Numbered from the stretch's first letter, positions 23,239 to 29,695 are shown. The stretch: DNA of 32,595 nucleotides from JAVBLT01 sp031553315 (GCA_031553315.1 JAVBLT010000059.1:1-32595), one strand, 5' to 3'. The notes: generated from the letters alone by a model not told the origin. Numbers and translations: made by a program.

Positions 23239-23313
23239 TGGCTCCGGCGGTAGGATTCGAACCTACGACCAATTGGTTAACAGCCAACTGCGCTACCACT
23301 GCGCCACGCCGGA
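23239..23313 (-). tRNA. tRNA-Asn (GTT), promoter-proximal copy, CCA encoded
   Basis: A 75-base cloverleaf identical to the gene at 23132-23206, with anticodon GTT and encoded CCA. The two are separated by a 32-base spacer and share one promoter and one terminator, so they are processed from a single precursor. This is the product of a tandem duplication. Confidence 0.97.
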
Positions 23314-23338
23314 ATGGGTTGTTGCGAAAACGGGAAGG

Positions 23339-23367
23339 ACTATAGCAGAATGCCGAAAAACCGTCAA
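23339..23367 (-). promoter_or_regulatory. Promoter of the tandem tRNA-Asn genes
   Basis: TTGACG (23362-23367), 17-bp spacer, TATAGT (23339-23344) with a TG one base upstream (TGCTATAGT) on the minus strand. It lies 25 bases before the first tRNA and is among the strongest consensus matches in the window. Confidence 0.75.
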
Positions 23368-23729
23368 TCCACTTTTTAGCAGGATGCGATTTTTTTTACT
23401 GGGCTCTTTCGGCGGTCGGCGGCTGCCGGTTTTTGAAGAGGGAAAAGACAGGTTAAAACGTCAAGTGATTTGTTTTATTTTTGAAAACGCCGCCGCTTTT
23501 ACAATAATATTAAAATTTCAATGCTGTTTTACCTCCCGCTATTTTTCATCTTTGTTCTTTTATTTACATTTTATTGATACTCAATGAGTTTGTTTTCCGT
23601 GGCGAACTCTTTCCGGGGTGGTTTTGGAATCTTTTTTTCCGGGTTTATTTTTTATTTTCTTTTGAAAAGAATGTTTGAGGCGTCAATAAATTTATTAAAA
23701 TCGTGCTTCCCAAAAAGAAACGCGTCTGC
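23368..23729. other. AT-rich intergenic stretch without a recognisable gene
   Basis: About 360 bases with clearly lower GC than the surrounding DNA, with runs of T and TTTATT-like stretches. Reading frames here are short and have no RBS or recognisable protein. I see no terminal repeats, tRNA-like termini or integrase, so an integration scar next to the tRNA genes cannot be shown. It separates the tRNA promoter from the candidate small transcript. Confidence 0.5.
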
Positions 23730-23741
23730 TAGTATACGGGC

Positions 23742-23883
23742 AGATGGATGATTTAGGCCGCGCCGGCGGCGGCGCTTTGCGAATAAGCGGGGGATCCGTT
23801 TTCAGATGTCACATGAACAACACAAACAAAAACAACATATAATCCGAGGCAGGCGGGGCACGGCAACGTGCCCCGCCTTTTTT
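23742..23883 (+). ncRNA. Candidate small transcript (~140 nt) ending in a strong terminator
   Basis: An extended -10 (TGCTAGTAT, 23727-23735) with only a weak -35 is followed about 115 bases later by a perfect 11-bp hairpin, GGCGGGGCACG / CGTGCCCCGCC with a GCAA tetraloop (23852-23877), and a T6 tract (23878-23883). No convincing protein gene lies between. A 32-codon frame begins at 23744 (MDDLGRAGGGALRISGGS onward) and ends TAA at 23842; it has no RBS, and the predicted start site falls at its ATG, so it would have to be a leaderless micro-gene. A regulatory RNA or a short peptide are both possible. It matches no RNA family I recognise. Confidence 0.4.
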
Positions 23884-23909
23884 CTTTGTGAAAAGCCTGC
23901 AAAAGAACA

Positions 23910-23938
23910 TTGTCAAACCTGCGGCGAATGTGTACAAT
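23910..23938 (+). promoter_or_regulatory. Promoter of the TSCPD-cupin-VOC-dhaKL-lsrF operon
   Basis: TTGTCA (23910-23915), 17-bp spacer, TACAAT (23933-23938), about 55 bases before the first start codon. A small hairpin AGCGGG/CCCGCT (23964-23980) sits directly before the TGGAG ribosome-binding site and could modulate translation of the first gene. Confidence 0.7.
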
Positions 23939-23992
23939 CCAACGCGTAAACAATGAAAAGGGGAGCGGGTGCTTCCCGCTGTGGAGCAAGTG

Positions 23993-24241
23993 ATGACGCG
24001 TAAAGTGAGTTATTCCCCCCGGGGCGTCTGCTCAACGAGGTTTGATCTCTCGGCGACGGATGGCATGATCAGCGGGGTGGCGATCGAAGGCGGGTGCGAA
24101 GGCAACCTCAAGGCGGTTGCCGCGCTGCTCGAAGGGATGCGTGTGGCCGACGCCGTCGGGCGCCTGCGCGGCATCACCTGCGGCGGCAAGGGCACATCCT
24201 GCCCCGATCAGCTCGCCGCCGCGCTTGGCGCCTTGCTTTAA
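23993..24241 (+). CDS. TSCPD domain protein (TIGR03905-like)
   Basis: An 82-residue stand-alone TSCPD domain. The family signature is complete: VCSTRFDLS, DGMISGVAIEGGCEGNL, and the name-giving GTSCPDQLAAAL at the C-terminus; cysteines at GGC, TCGG and TSCPD suggest a zinc or metal site. The same domain forms the C-terminal tail of some class II ribonucleotide reductases (NrdJ), but free-standing versions have no known function. ATG 23993 is preceded by a TGGAG motif; the frame is open eight codons further up without a better site. It is first in a six-gene run, and its link to sugar metabolism is only by position. Confidence 0.85.
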   Translation: MTRKVSYSPRGVCSTRFDLSATDGMISGVAIEGGCEGNLKAVAALLEGMRVADAVGRLRGITCGGKGTSCPDQLAAALGALL

Positions 24242-24287
24242 CGGTTTACAGGCAACACACATCAACGCTAACATGAAGGAGAGATCC

Positions 24288-25004
24288 ATGGCTTCATTAC
24301 GCACGTTCGCTCAGGTCGGTGGTTTGGCATTGGCGGTTTGCGCCGTTTCACTTTCACAAAACACATTCGCGATGGGCGAATCCAGCAAGAAAGGCACATG
24401 CATGAAGATCGACAACGCCGATTTCTATAAAGACGGCAAATTTGACCAGGCCAAAGCCAAAGATACCTATTACCAGCTCATGAAGAATTTCAACTTCCCG
24501 GTTTACGAACGCCTCCTCAAAGAGCCCGGCTTCTTCTGGGTGCTCGATTTCGCCCAGGGCGATTTCGCCAGCATCGGCATGGGCGGCGTGTTCTGGATCA
24601 ACGAGCCCGGTTCCGCCTACCTCGGCCATGAAATCTTCCTCCTGCCCTGGCAGAGCATCGCCGAGCACCGCCACCTGCCCACGATGATCGAGGGCAAGAA
24701 GATCCCCGCCAAGGGCGAAACCTGGCAGGTCCGCTATGGCAGCGTCTACGGTTTCAGCGAAGTGGGCGAGCCCAACCTCGACCAGTTCCCCGAAGTGAAA
24801 GCCCGGATCGCCAATAGCCAGCTGCCCCACCTCAAGAGCATGCACGTTGAAAAATGGGAAGCCACCGGCGATGCCCACGTGCTGCCCAAGCTCGAAACCT
24901 GGCACTTCATGATGGGCGGCCCCGAAGGCGCCATCGTCACCGAATACGGTTCCTTCCACGACATGCAGGGCCTGCGCTTCAGCATCCCCAATGCATCTCT
25001 CTGA
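24288..25004 (+). CDS. Exported cupin protein, D-lyxose/D-mannose isomerase-like
   Basis: A 238-residue cupin-fold protein with an apparent N-terminal signal peptide (about residues 1-28, ending NTFA). A metal site typical of sugar-isomerase cupins is visible: His127 and His129 in AEHRHLP, Glu144 in KGETWQVRYG, and His206 in ETWHFMMGGPEGAIVTEY. The pattern resembles D-lyxose ketol-isomerases, which interconvert aldoses and ketoses. A signal peptide on such an enzyme is unusual and would place it in the periplasm, away from the cytoplasmic kinase and aldolase encoded downstream; an internal ATG (Met39) could give a cytoplasmic form. AAGGAG lies 6 bases before ATG 24288. The substrate is unknown. 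Confidence 0.7.
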   Translation: MASLRTFAQVGGLALAVCAVSLSQNTFAMGESSKKGTCMKIDNADFYKDGKFDQAKAKDTYYQLMKNFNFPVYERLLKEPGFFWVLDFAQGDFASIGMGGVFWINEPGSAYLGHEIFLLPWQSIAEHRHLPTMIEGKKIPAKGETWQVRYGSVYGFSEVGEPNLDQFPEVKARIANSQLPHLKSMHVEKWEATGDAHVLPKLETWHFMMGGPEGAIVTEYGSFHDMQGLRFSIPNASL

Positions 25005-25034
25005 CCCGCTGAACGGTGAAAGGATTTAAACGCA

Positions 25035-25343
25035 ATGACATACATTCATACCGGTATCCCCGTCAGCGAGAAGCTCGATGACATGGTCTTCGTGGAACCC
25101 TTCCGCGTGTGGGTCACCGCCGCCGACAAGGATCCCTACCAGATCGAGCTGCTCTATTTCGAGCCCGACAGCCGCGCTCCCGCCGCCATGCAGGATCAGG
25201 TGCACGTGGCGTATATGGTCGACGATATGGACAAGGCCCTTGAAGGCAAATCCATCCTCTGGGACAAAATGGATTGCGGCAACGCCTACATCGCGTTTGT
25301 GTACGACAACGACACCGTCGTCGAATTCATGCAGATGAAATAA
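25035..25343 (+). CDS. VOC-fold protein (glyoxalase/bleomycin resistance superfamily)
   Basis: A 102-residue protein with the VOC pattern and all four metal-ligand positions: His5 (YIHTGIPV), Glu38 (QIELLYFEP), His57 (QVHVAYMVDD) and Glu97 (VVEFMQ). The H/E/H/E set is that of glyoxalase I-like and epimerase-like members, so it may be an isomerase, epimerase or lyase on a small oxo-compound. The first module is short. An AAGGA lies about 12 bases before ATG 25035. Position between a sugar-isomerase-like cupin and DhaK suggests it handles an intermediate of the same pathway; no specific reaction can be assigned. Confidence 0.75.
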   Translation: MTYIHTGIPVSEKLDDMVFVEPFRVWVTAADKDPYQIELLYFEPDSRAPAAMQDQVHVAYMVDDMDKALEGKSILWDKMDCGNAYIAFVYDNDTVVEFMQMK

Positions 25344-25350
25344 TTCCGGC

Positions 25351-25380
25351 GCGGCCGCCCGCCCCCCCCCCGGCGGCCGC
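25351..25380. repeat. Intercistronic hairpin with a C10 run in its loop
   Basis: GCGGCCGCC (25351-25359) pairs perfectly with GGCGGCCGC (25372-25380). The loop includes ten consecutive C residues (25362-25371). There is no T tract, so RNA stability or ribosome spacing between the VOC gene and dhaK is more likely than termination. Confidence 0.6.
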
Positions 25381-25405
25381 AACCCCCTGGAGAAGTGTGA
25401 TTATC

Positions 25406-26407
25406 ATGAAAATGAAAAAATTCATCAACGACCCCGCCAACCTCACCGCCGAGCTCCTCGAAGGGCTCGCCATGGCGTATCCCGTCGTCAAAATCGTCAA
25501 CGAGCGCATCGTGGTGCGCGCCGAGCCCAAATGCGATTGCAAAGTGGCCGTGATCACCCTCGGCGGCACCGGTCACGAGCCCGCCCTCAGCGGCTTCGTG
25601 GGCGAAGGCATGCTCGACGCCAGCGTGGCCGGCGACATTTTTGCCGCGCCCGGCGCCCCCAAGCTCTTCGAGGCGATGGAGCTCTTCAAGCGCGAAGCGG
25701 GCATCCTCCTCGTGACCCTGAACCACAACGGCGACCGCATGAGCGCCAACAAAGCCCTTCGCATGGCCGAAAAAGCCGGCATCAAAGTGAAGGAAATCGT
25801 GGTGCATGAAGACATCGCCCAAGGCGCCGATACCCCGATTGAAGACAAACGCGGCCTCGGCGGCTGCATTCCCCTCATCAAAGTCGTCGGCGCGGCCGCC
25901 GAAGCCGGCAAAAGCCTCGACGACGTGCTCGCCATCGGCGAAGCCTTCAACGCCGGCATCGCCACGCTTTCCGTGGCCCTGCGCGTGGCCACCCACCCGC
26001 AAAACGGCGGCGTGATCGGCGACATCGCCGAAGACGAAATGGAGATCGGCATGGGGCAGCACGGCGAAGGCGGCGGCGGCGTGATGAAGGTGCAGAGCGC
26101 CGACGACACCGCCGCCATCATGATCGACCGCCTCATGAAAGCCGTCGGCATACAGAAGGGCGACCGCGCGATGCTCATCGTCAACGGTTCCGGCGCCACC
26201 ACCCTCATGGAGCAGCTCGTGGTCTTCCGCAAAGCCGCCAAAGTGTTGGAGGCGGCCGGCGTCACCGTCGCCGCCGGCATGGCCGACGAAATCCTCACCG
26301 TGCAGGAAATGGCCGGCTTCCAGATGATCCTCTGCAAGCTGACCCCCGAAGCCGAAGCCGGCATCAAAGCCAAAAGCAACAGCCCCTACTGGGTCTGCAA
26401 CGGATAA
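25406..26407 (+). CDS. dhaK: Dihydroxyacetone kinase subunit DhaK (ketose kinase)
   Basis: A 333-residue substrate-binding subunit of a dihydroxyacetone-type kinase. The catalytic residues align with E. coli DhaK: His219 in GMGQHGEGG (E. coli His218, which forms a covalent hemiaminal with the ketose), His57 in GGTGHEPALSGFVGEG, and Asp110 in NHNGDRM. The C-terminal segment NGSGATTLMEQLVVF differs from classical DhaK and resembles family members that act on four- or five-carbon ketoses, so the substrate may not be dihydroxyacetone. It starts 62 bases after the VOC gene, with GGAG about 13 bases before the ATG. DhaL follows after 5 bases, indicating a two-subunit enzyme; no PTS partner DhaM is present. 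Confidence 0.92.
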   Translation: MKMKKFINDPANLTAELLEGLAMAYPVVKIVNERIVVRAEPKCDCKVAVITLGGTGHEPALSGFVGEGMLDASVAGDIFAAPGAPKLFEAMELFKREAGILLVTLNHNGDRMSANKALRMAEKAGIKVKEIVVHEDIAQGADTPIEDKRGLGGCIPLIKVVGAAAEAGKSLDDVLAIGEAFNAGIATLSVALRVATHPQNGGVIGDIAEDEMEIGMGQHGEGGGGVMKVQSADDTAAIMIDRLMKAVGIQKGDRAMLIVNGSGATTLMEQLVVFRKAAKVLEAAGVTVAAGMADEILTVQEMAGFQMILCKLTPEAEAGIKAKSNSPYWVCNG

Positions 26408-26412
26408 CCGAA

Positions 26413-27015
26413 ATGACACTTGACCAATTCAAAAACGTCTGGCTCACAGCCCAGGCTGAAATCAACGCCCAGGAAAAACACCTTTCCGAGCTCGATGCCG
26501 CCACCGGCGGCGACGGCGATCACGGCACCGCCATCGTCGCGGCCATGAAAGCCATCGTCAAAGCCGAAGGCTCCGATTTCAAAAGCCTCATCGCCGACAT
26601 GGCCGAGCGCCTCTCCACGGAGGTCAGCGGTTCCACCAGCTCCCTCTACGGATCCTGGCTCGAAGGCATGGCCGAAGCCGTGCCCGCAGGCAAAGTGGAG
26701 CTGAGCGCCGCCGAGATCGCCGCCCTGTTTGAAGGCGGGCTGGAGGAAATCCAATGTGCCACGAAAGCGCGCGTGGGCGACAAAACGCTCATGGACGCCC
26801 TCATCCCCGCCACGGAAGCCCTCCTCGCTTCCGACGAAAAGGGCCAGGACGCCATGCTCAAAGCCGCCGCCGCCGCCGCCAAGGCCGGTTCCGAAGCCTC
26901 CGCCAACATGCAGGCCCGGTTTGGCCGCGCCCGCAACCTCGGTGAACGCTCCATCGGCGCGATCGACGCCGGCTCCGCCTCCATGGCCATCATCTTCGGC
27001 GCCTTTGCCAAGTGA
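26413..27015 (+). CDS. dhaL: Dihydroxyacetone kinase subunit DhaL (nucleotide-binding)
   Basis: A 200-residue nucleotide-binding partner of DhaK. The Mg-ADP/ATP aspartate cluster is seen in ATGGDGDHGTAI. Further family motifs are SGSTSSLYGSWLEGMA, ARVGDKTLMDALIPA and RNLGERSIGAIDAGS. Without DhaM the nucleotide would have to exchange with ATP from solution rather than be rephosphorylated by a PTS, as in ATP-dependent members. The start lies 5 bases downstream of dhaK's stop, so translation is probably coupled. An inverted repeat separates it from the aldolase gene. Confidence 0.92.
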   Translation: MTLDQFKNVWLTAQAEINAQEKHLSELDAATGGDGDHGTAIVAAMKAIVKAEGSDFKSLIADMAERLSTEVSGSTSSLYGSWLEGMAEAVPAGKVELSAAEIAALFEGGLEEIQCATKARVGDKTLMDALIPATEALLASDEKGQDAMLKAAAAAAKAGSEASANMQARFGRARNLGERSIGAIDAGSASMAIIFGAFAK

Positions 27016-27022
27016 TGCCCCG

Positions 27023-27050
27023 CTGCCGCCGGAGCGACACCCGGCGGCAG
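27023..27050. repeat. Perfect 10-bp intercistronic hairpin between dhaL and lsrF
   Basis: CTGCCGCCGG (27023-27032) pairs with CCGGCGGCAG (27041-27050) across an 8-base loop, with no T run. It is similar in placement to the hairpin before dhaK and may set relative amounts of kinase and aldolase messages. Confidence 0.6.
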
Positions 27051-27082
27051 TCTCCCCATGTTAAACAGAAAAGGATGAAACA

Positions 27083-27964
27083 ATGGCTGATTTAGACGAT
27101 CTGCGCGAAGGAGCCGAATTCGGCCTCGGCGTCGCGCAAAAAAACGAAGGCTTCTACCTTAAAGGTTCCGCCAACCTCGATTGGGGCATGAAAAACCGCC
27201 TCAGCCGCATCTTCAACCCCGCCACCGGCCGCTCCGTGATGCTCGCCTGCGACCACGGCTTCATCATGGGCCCCACCTCCGGCGTCGAGCGCATCGACCT
27301 CTCCATCGTGCCCCTCCTGGAGTATGCCGATTGCCTCATGTGCACCCGCGGCATCCTGCGCGCGCTCATTCCGCCCACCTGCCCCAAGCCCATCTGCATC
27401 CGGGCCGACGCGGGCACCAGCATCCTCACCGAGCTCAACGACAACGTGGTCATGGATGTGAAAGACGCCGCCCGCCTCAACGTCTCCGCCATGGCCGTGA
27501 TGCTCGCCATCGGCGACCCCGCCCACGAAGCCTCCACCATCGCCAACCTTTACCGCGCCGTCGACAAAGGCGCCAAATACGGCATACCCATCATGGGCGT
27601 CACCGCCGTGGGTAAAGACATGGCCCGCGATGCCCGCTACTTCGGCCTTGCAGCCCGCATCTGCGCCGAAAACGGCGCCCACATCGTCAAGACCTACTAC
27701 ACCGAAGGCTTCTCCAAAGTCACCGCCTGCTGCCCGGTTCCCGTGGTCATCGCCGGCGGCAAGAAGCTCCCCGAGCTCGAAGCCCTCCAGCTCGCCCACA
27801 TGGCCATCAACGACGGCGCCGCCGGCGTCGACATGGGCCGCAACGTCTTCCAATCGGAAGCCCCCGCCGCCATGCTCCAGGCCGTCAACGCCGTCGTCCA
27901 CAAAAACATGAAACCCGAAGAAGCCTTCAGGCTCTACACCGACCTCGCCAAGGCCGGAAAATAG
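27083..27964 (+). CDS. LsrF-like aldolase/thiolase (DhnA-type class I aldolase family)
   Basis: A 293-residue (beta/alpha)8 protein closely resembling E. coli LsrF from its first residues (MADLDDLREG) to its end. The Schiff-base lysine is Lys203 in IVKTYYTEGF, the same number as in LsrF, and the second active-site residue His58 lies in LACDHGFIMGPTSG. The phosphate-binding strands VVIAGGKKLPE and GVDMGRNVFQS are intact. LsrF cleaves phospho-autoinducer-2 breakdown product using CoA. None of the other lsr genes (transporter, lsrK, lsrR, lsrG) is here, and the partner kinase is DhaKL. So it more likely splits another phosphorylated ketose, or replaces LsrK-dependent steps with a different sugar. 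AAAGGA lies about 9 bases before ATG 27083. Confidence 0.88.
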   Translation: MADLDDLREGAEFGLGVAQKNEGFYLKGSANLDWGMKNRLSRIFNPATGRSVMLACDHGFIMGPTSGVERIDLSIVPLLEYADCLMCTRGILRALIPPTCPKPICIRADAGTSILTELNDNVVMDVKDAARLNVSAMAVMLAIGDPAHEASTIANLYRAVDKGAKYGIPIMGVTAVGKDMARDARYFGLAARICAENGAHIVKTYYTEGFSKVTACCPVPVVIAGGKKLPELEALQLAHMAINDGAAGVDMGRNVFQSEAPAAMLQAVNAVVHKNMKPEEAFRLYTDLAKAGK

Positions 27965-27974
27965 TGGATTCATG

Positions 27975-28014
27975 GGCGGTCGTCTCATCACGGGGCGGCC
28001 GCCTTTTCTTTTTT
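27975..28014 (+). terminator. Intrinsic terminator ending the dhaKL-lsrF operon
   Basis: GGCGGTCG (27975-27982) pairs with CGGCCGCC (27996-28003, one G-U pair), followed by TTTTCTTTTTT. It abuts the chosen start codon of the rhomboid gene, which therefore has no visible ribosome-binding site. Confidence 0.75.
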
Positions 28015-29055
28015 ATGAACGCACTTTCCAAATTTTTCGCTCATTTCAAAGGCAGCCCTGTCACCCTCGGGCTGTTTTTGAGCAACACCGCCGTGTTTCT
28101 CGCCATGACCGCGACCGGCATCAACCCCCTTTCCCCCGATGGCGACGCGCTCATCTCCTGGGGTTCCAACTTCGGCTCCCTCACCCTCAACGGCGAATGG
28201 TGGCGGCTCCTCACCAACTGTTTTTTGCACTTCGGCCTCCTGCACCTCGCCATGAACCTCTACGCCCTCTCCTACATCGGCATCCAGCTGGAGCGGCGCA
28301 TCGGGTCATTTCTCTTTTTGAGCGGGTATCTGCTGTGCGGCGTTTTCGCCAGCGTGTGCAGCCTGTGGTGGCATAATGGCAATATGAACAGCGCGGGAGC
28401 CTCCGGCGCCATCTTCGGCCTCTTCGGCATTTTTTACGGCCTGCTCTTCACCAACCTTTTCGGCGTGTTCCAAAAAGGACCGCTCTTCAAAAGCTTCCTG
28501 ACTTTTTTGGGGCTGAACCTCATGTTTGGCCTGCAAGGCGGCATCGACAATTCCGCGCACATCGGCGGGCTCGTCTTCGGCCTCATCTGCGGCGGCGCCT
28601 ATTACCCCGTGCTCCGCCGCCGCGTGGCGCACCTGCACGGCATTTTCGATATGGAACCGAAGGCCGATGCCAAGCTCTGGCCGGCTCTTGCCGTGCTTTG
28701 CCTTGCCCTCGCCGCCTTCGCCGGAAGCCGCGCGCTGATTGACCGGATTCCTCGCGACCTCGTGGCGTTTATCCGCCACATCTATGCGCTTCAAGATCTC
28801 GATTCCCGCATTGAACGCAACGCCGAGCGTTTCGACCGCCACGAAACCGATGCCCAGCGCCTGACCACCATTCGCCAATTGATTGCCGACCAGGAGACGA
28901 TCCTAAAAGAAATCGAAGCCATGGAAAAAGTCAATCAAATGGGCAAAGGCCTGAAAATCGCAGACATGAAGCGGGATCAGCTTGAGAAGCTCCAGCATTT
29001 CAAAGCCATTGAAAAGGCATTGGAGAATAAAGAAAAGGTCTTGACCGATGAATGA
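28015..29055 (+). CDS. Rhomboid-family intramembrane serine protease with C-terminal coiled coil
   Basis: A 346-residue protein with about six transmembrane helices (residues ~15-200) and the rhomboid dyad: Ser130 in GASG and His182 in SAHIGGL, with the supporting HLAMN segment. It cleaves membrane proteins within or next to their helices. After a seventh hydrophobic stretch (~223-240) comes a charged, helical, coiled-coil-like tail (~265-346), unusual for the family. The start is uncertain: the ATG at 28015 follows directly on a terminator T tract, and a GTG at 27964 overlaps the lsrF stop and reads through the hairpin. The next gene overlaps its stop by 8 bases, indicating coupling. Confidence 0.85.
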   Translation: MNALSKFFAHFKGSPVTLGLFLSNTAVFLAMTATGINPLSPDGDALISWGSNFGSLTLNGEWWRLLTNCFLHFGLLHLAMNLYALSYIGIQLERRIGSFLFLSGYLLCGVFASVCSLWWHNGNMNSAGASGAIFGLFGIFYGLLFTNLFGVFQKGPLFKSFLTFLGLNLMFGLQGGIDNSAHIGGLVFGLICGGAYYPVLRRRVAHLHGIFDMEPKADAKLWPALAVLCLALAAFAGSRALIDRIPRDLVAFIRHIYALQDLDSRIERNAERFDRHETDAQRLTTIRQLIADQETILKEIEAMEKVNQMGKGLKIADMKRDQLEKLQHFKAIEKALENKEKVLTDE

Positions 29056-29284
29056 TGAAATCGAGCGCAACCTCGGCCCCCAGCCCTTCGCCCACATCCT
29101 TGAGCGCGAAGGCCTCACGCCCCATCGCCTTGTGGAAACCAACCCCGTGGCGATCACCCACAAGCTCGTCGGCCGCGGCGCCAAAGGGCGCAGGCTCACC
29201 CGCCACTCGCAACAGCTTCTCCTCGAAGCGCTCAACAAAACCGCCTCGCGGAGCTATGCCTTAAATGAACTCTTCACCTATTAA
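29048..29284 (+). CDS. Small conserved-looking protein of unknown function (78 aa)
   Basis: A 78-residue basic protein with no recognised family (MNDEIERNLGPQPFAHILER at the N-terminus). A predicted helical middle (HILEREGLTPHRLVE) and basic stretch (HKLVGRGAKGRRLTRHSQQ) suggest a nucleic-acid-binding or helix-turn-helix-like fold, but this is only inference. Its ATG overlaps the rhomboid stop, and its end overlaps the next gene by 20 bases, the mark of tightly coupled translation, which argues that it is real. No signal peptide or membrane segment is present. Confidence 0.6.
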   Translation: MNDEIERNLGPQPFAHILEREGLTPHRLVETNPVAITHKLVGRGAKGRRLTRHSQQLLLEALNKTASRSYALNELFTY

Positions 29285-29651
29285 AGCCACGTTGATCTGC
29301 CACCCGAAATGCTCGACCTGCCGCAAAGCACGCAACTGGCTGATTGAAAAAGGCATTTCCTTTGCGGAGCGCCGCATCGTGGAAGCCACGCCCTCAAAGG
29401 AAGAGCTTGAAGGGTGGTGGAAAAGCAGCGGTTTGCCACTGAAGCGTTTCTTCAACACCAGCGGCCTGATTTATCAGCAGCTGAACCTCAAAGAAAAGCT
29501 TCCGGCGCTTTCACCCTCTGAACAGCTTGCGCTTCTCGCCTCCAACGGCATGCTCATCAAGCGGCCCCTGCTCATTCACGGCAATACCGTGCAGGCAGGC
29601 TTCAACGAAGCCGCGTGGCAAAGCACGCTTGCCCAGGGAAGCACCCACTAG
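29265..29651 (+). CDS. ArsC/Spx-like thioredoxin-fold protein
   Basis: A 128-residue protein of the arsenate reductase (ArsC) family, closest in form to the Spx/YffB group. The redox motif is CSTC (Cys16-Cys19) in HPKCSTCRKARNWL, followed by FAERRIVEATPSKEEL, LPLKRFFNTSG and the cis-proline region LIKRPLLIHGN. YffB-like members are not arsenate reductases, and no arsenic resistance genes are here, so a glutathione- or thiol-linked role is as likely. The start overlaps the 78-residue gene by 20 bases. The TAG stop is the first triplet of a decayed copy of the MITE-like repeat. Confidence 0.85.
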   Translation: MNSSPIKATLICHPKCSTCRKARNWLIEKGISFAERRIVEATPSKEELEGWWKSSGLPLKRFFNTSGLIYQQLNLKEKLPALSPSEQLALLASNGMLIKRPLLIHGNTVQAGFNEAAWQSTLAQGSTH

Positions 29652-29695
29652 AACATGTTTCGAATGAGATTTCCGCTTTCTCTCAGCCCCTTTTC
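29649..29695 (+). repeat. Decayed third copy of the MITE-like terminal repeat
   Basis: The first 27 bases, beginning TAGAACATGTTTCGAATGAG, differ at only 2 positions from the terminal repeat of the complete copy at 11189-11163. Over 47 bases the match to its other end is about 36/47. Beyond this only fragments such as CTTCACC agree, so it is a half element or heavily mutated copy. As in the complete copy, the leading TAG serves as the stop codon of the gene before it. The rest of the 303-base gap up to rpmI holds the rpmI promoter and leader. Confidence 0.65.

Noticed and set aside
23132..23313. Direct repeats with a spacer, CRISPR-like at first glance
   Set aside because: The two repeated 75-mers fold as complete tRNA-Asn genes; there are only two units and no cas genes.
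23753..23989. 78-codon minus-strand frame in the gap before the TSCPD gene
   Set aside because: It crosses a strong plus-strand terminator and the operon promoter, lacks an RBS, and its sequence shows no family features.
27083..27964. Assignment of the aldolase gene as a true AI-2 lsr system member
   Set aside because: The enzyme is LsrF-like, but transporter, kinase LsrK, repressor LsrR and LsrG are all absent here, so calling the locus an AI-2 uptake operon would go beyond the evidence.
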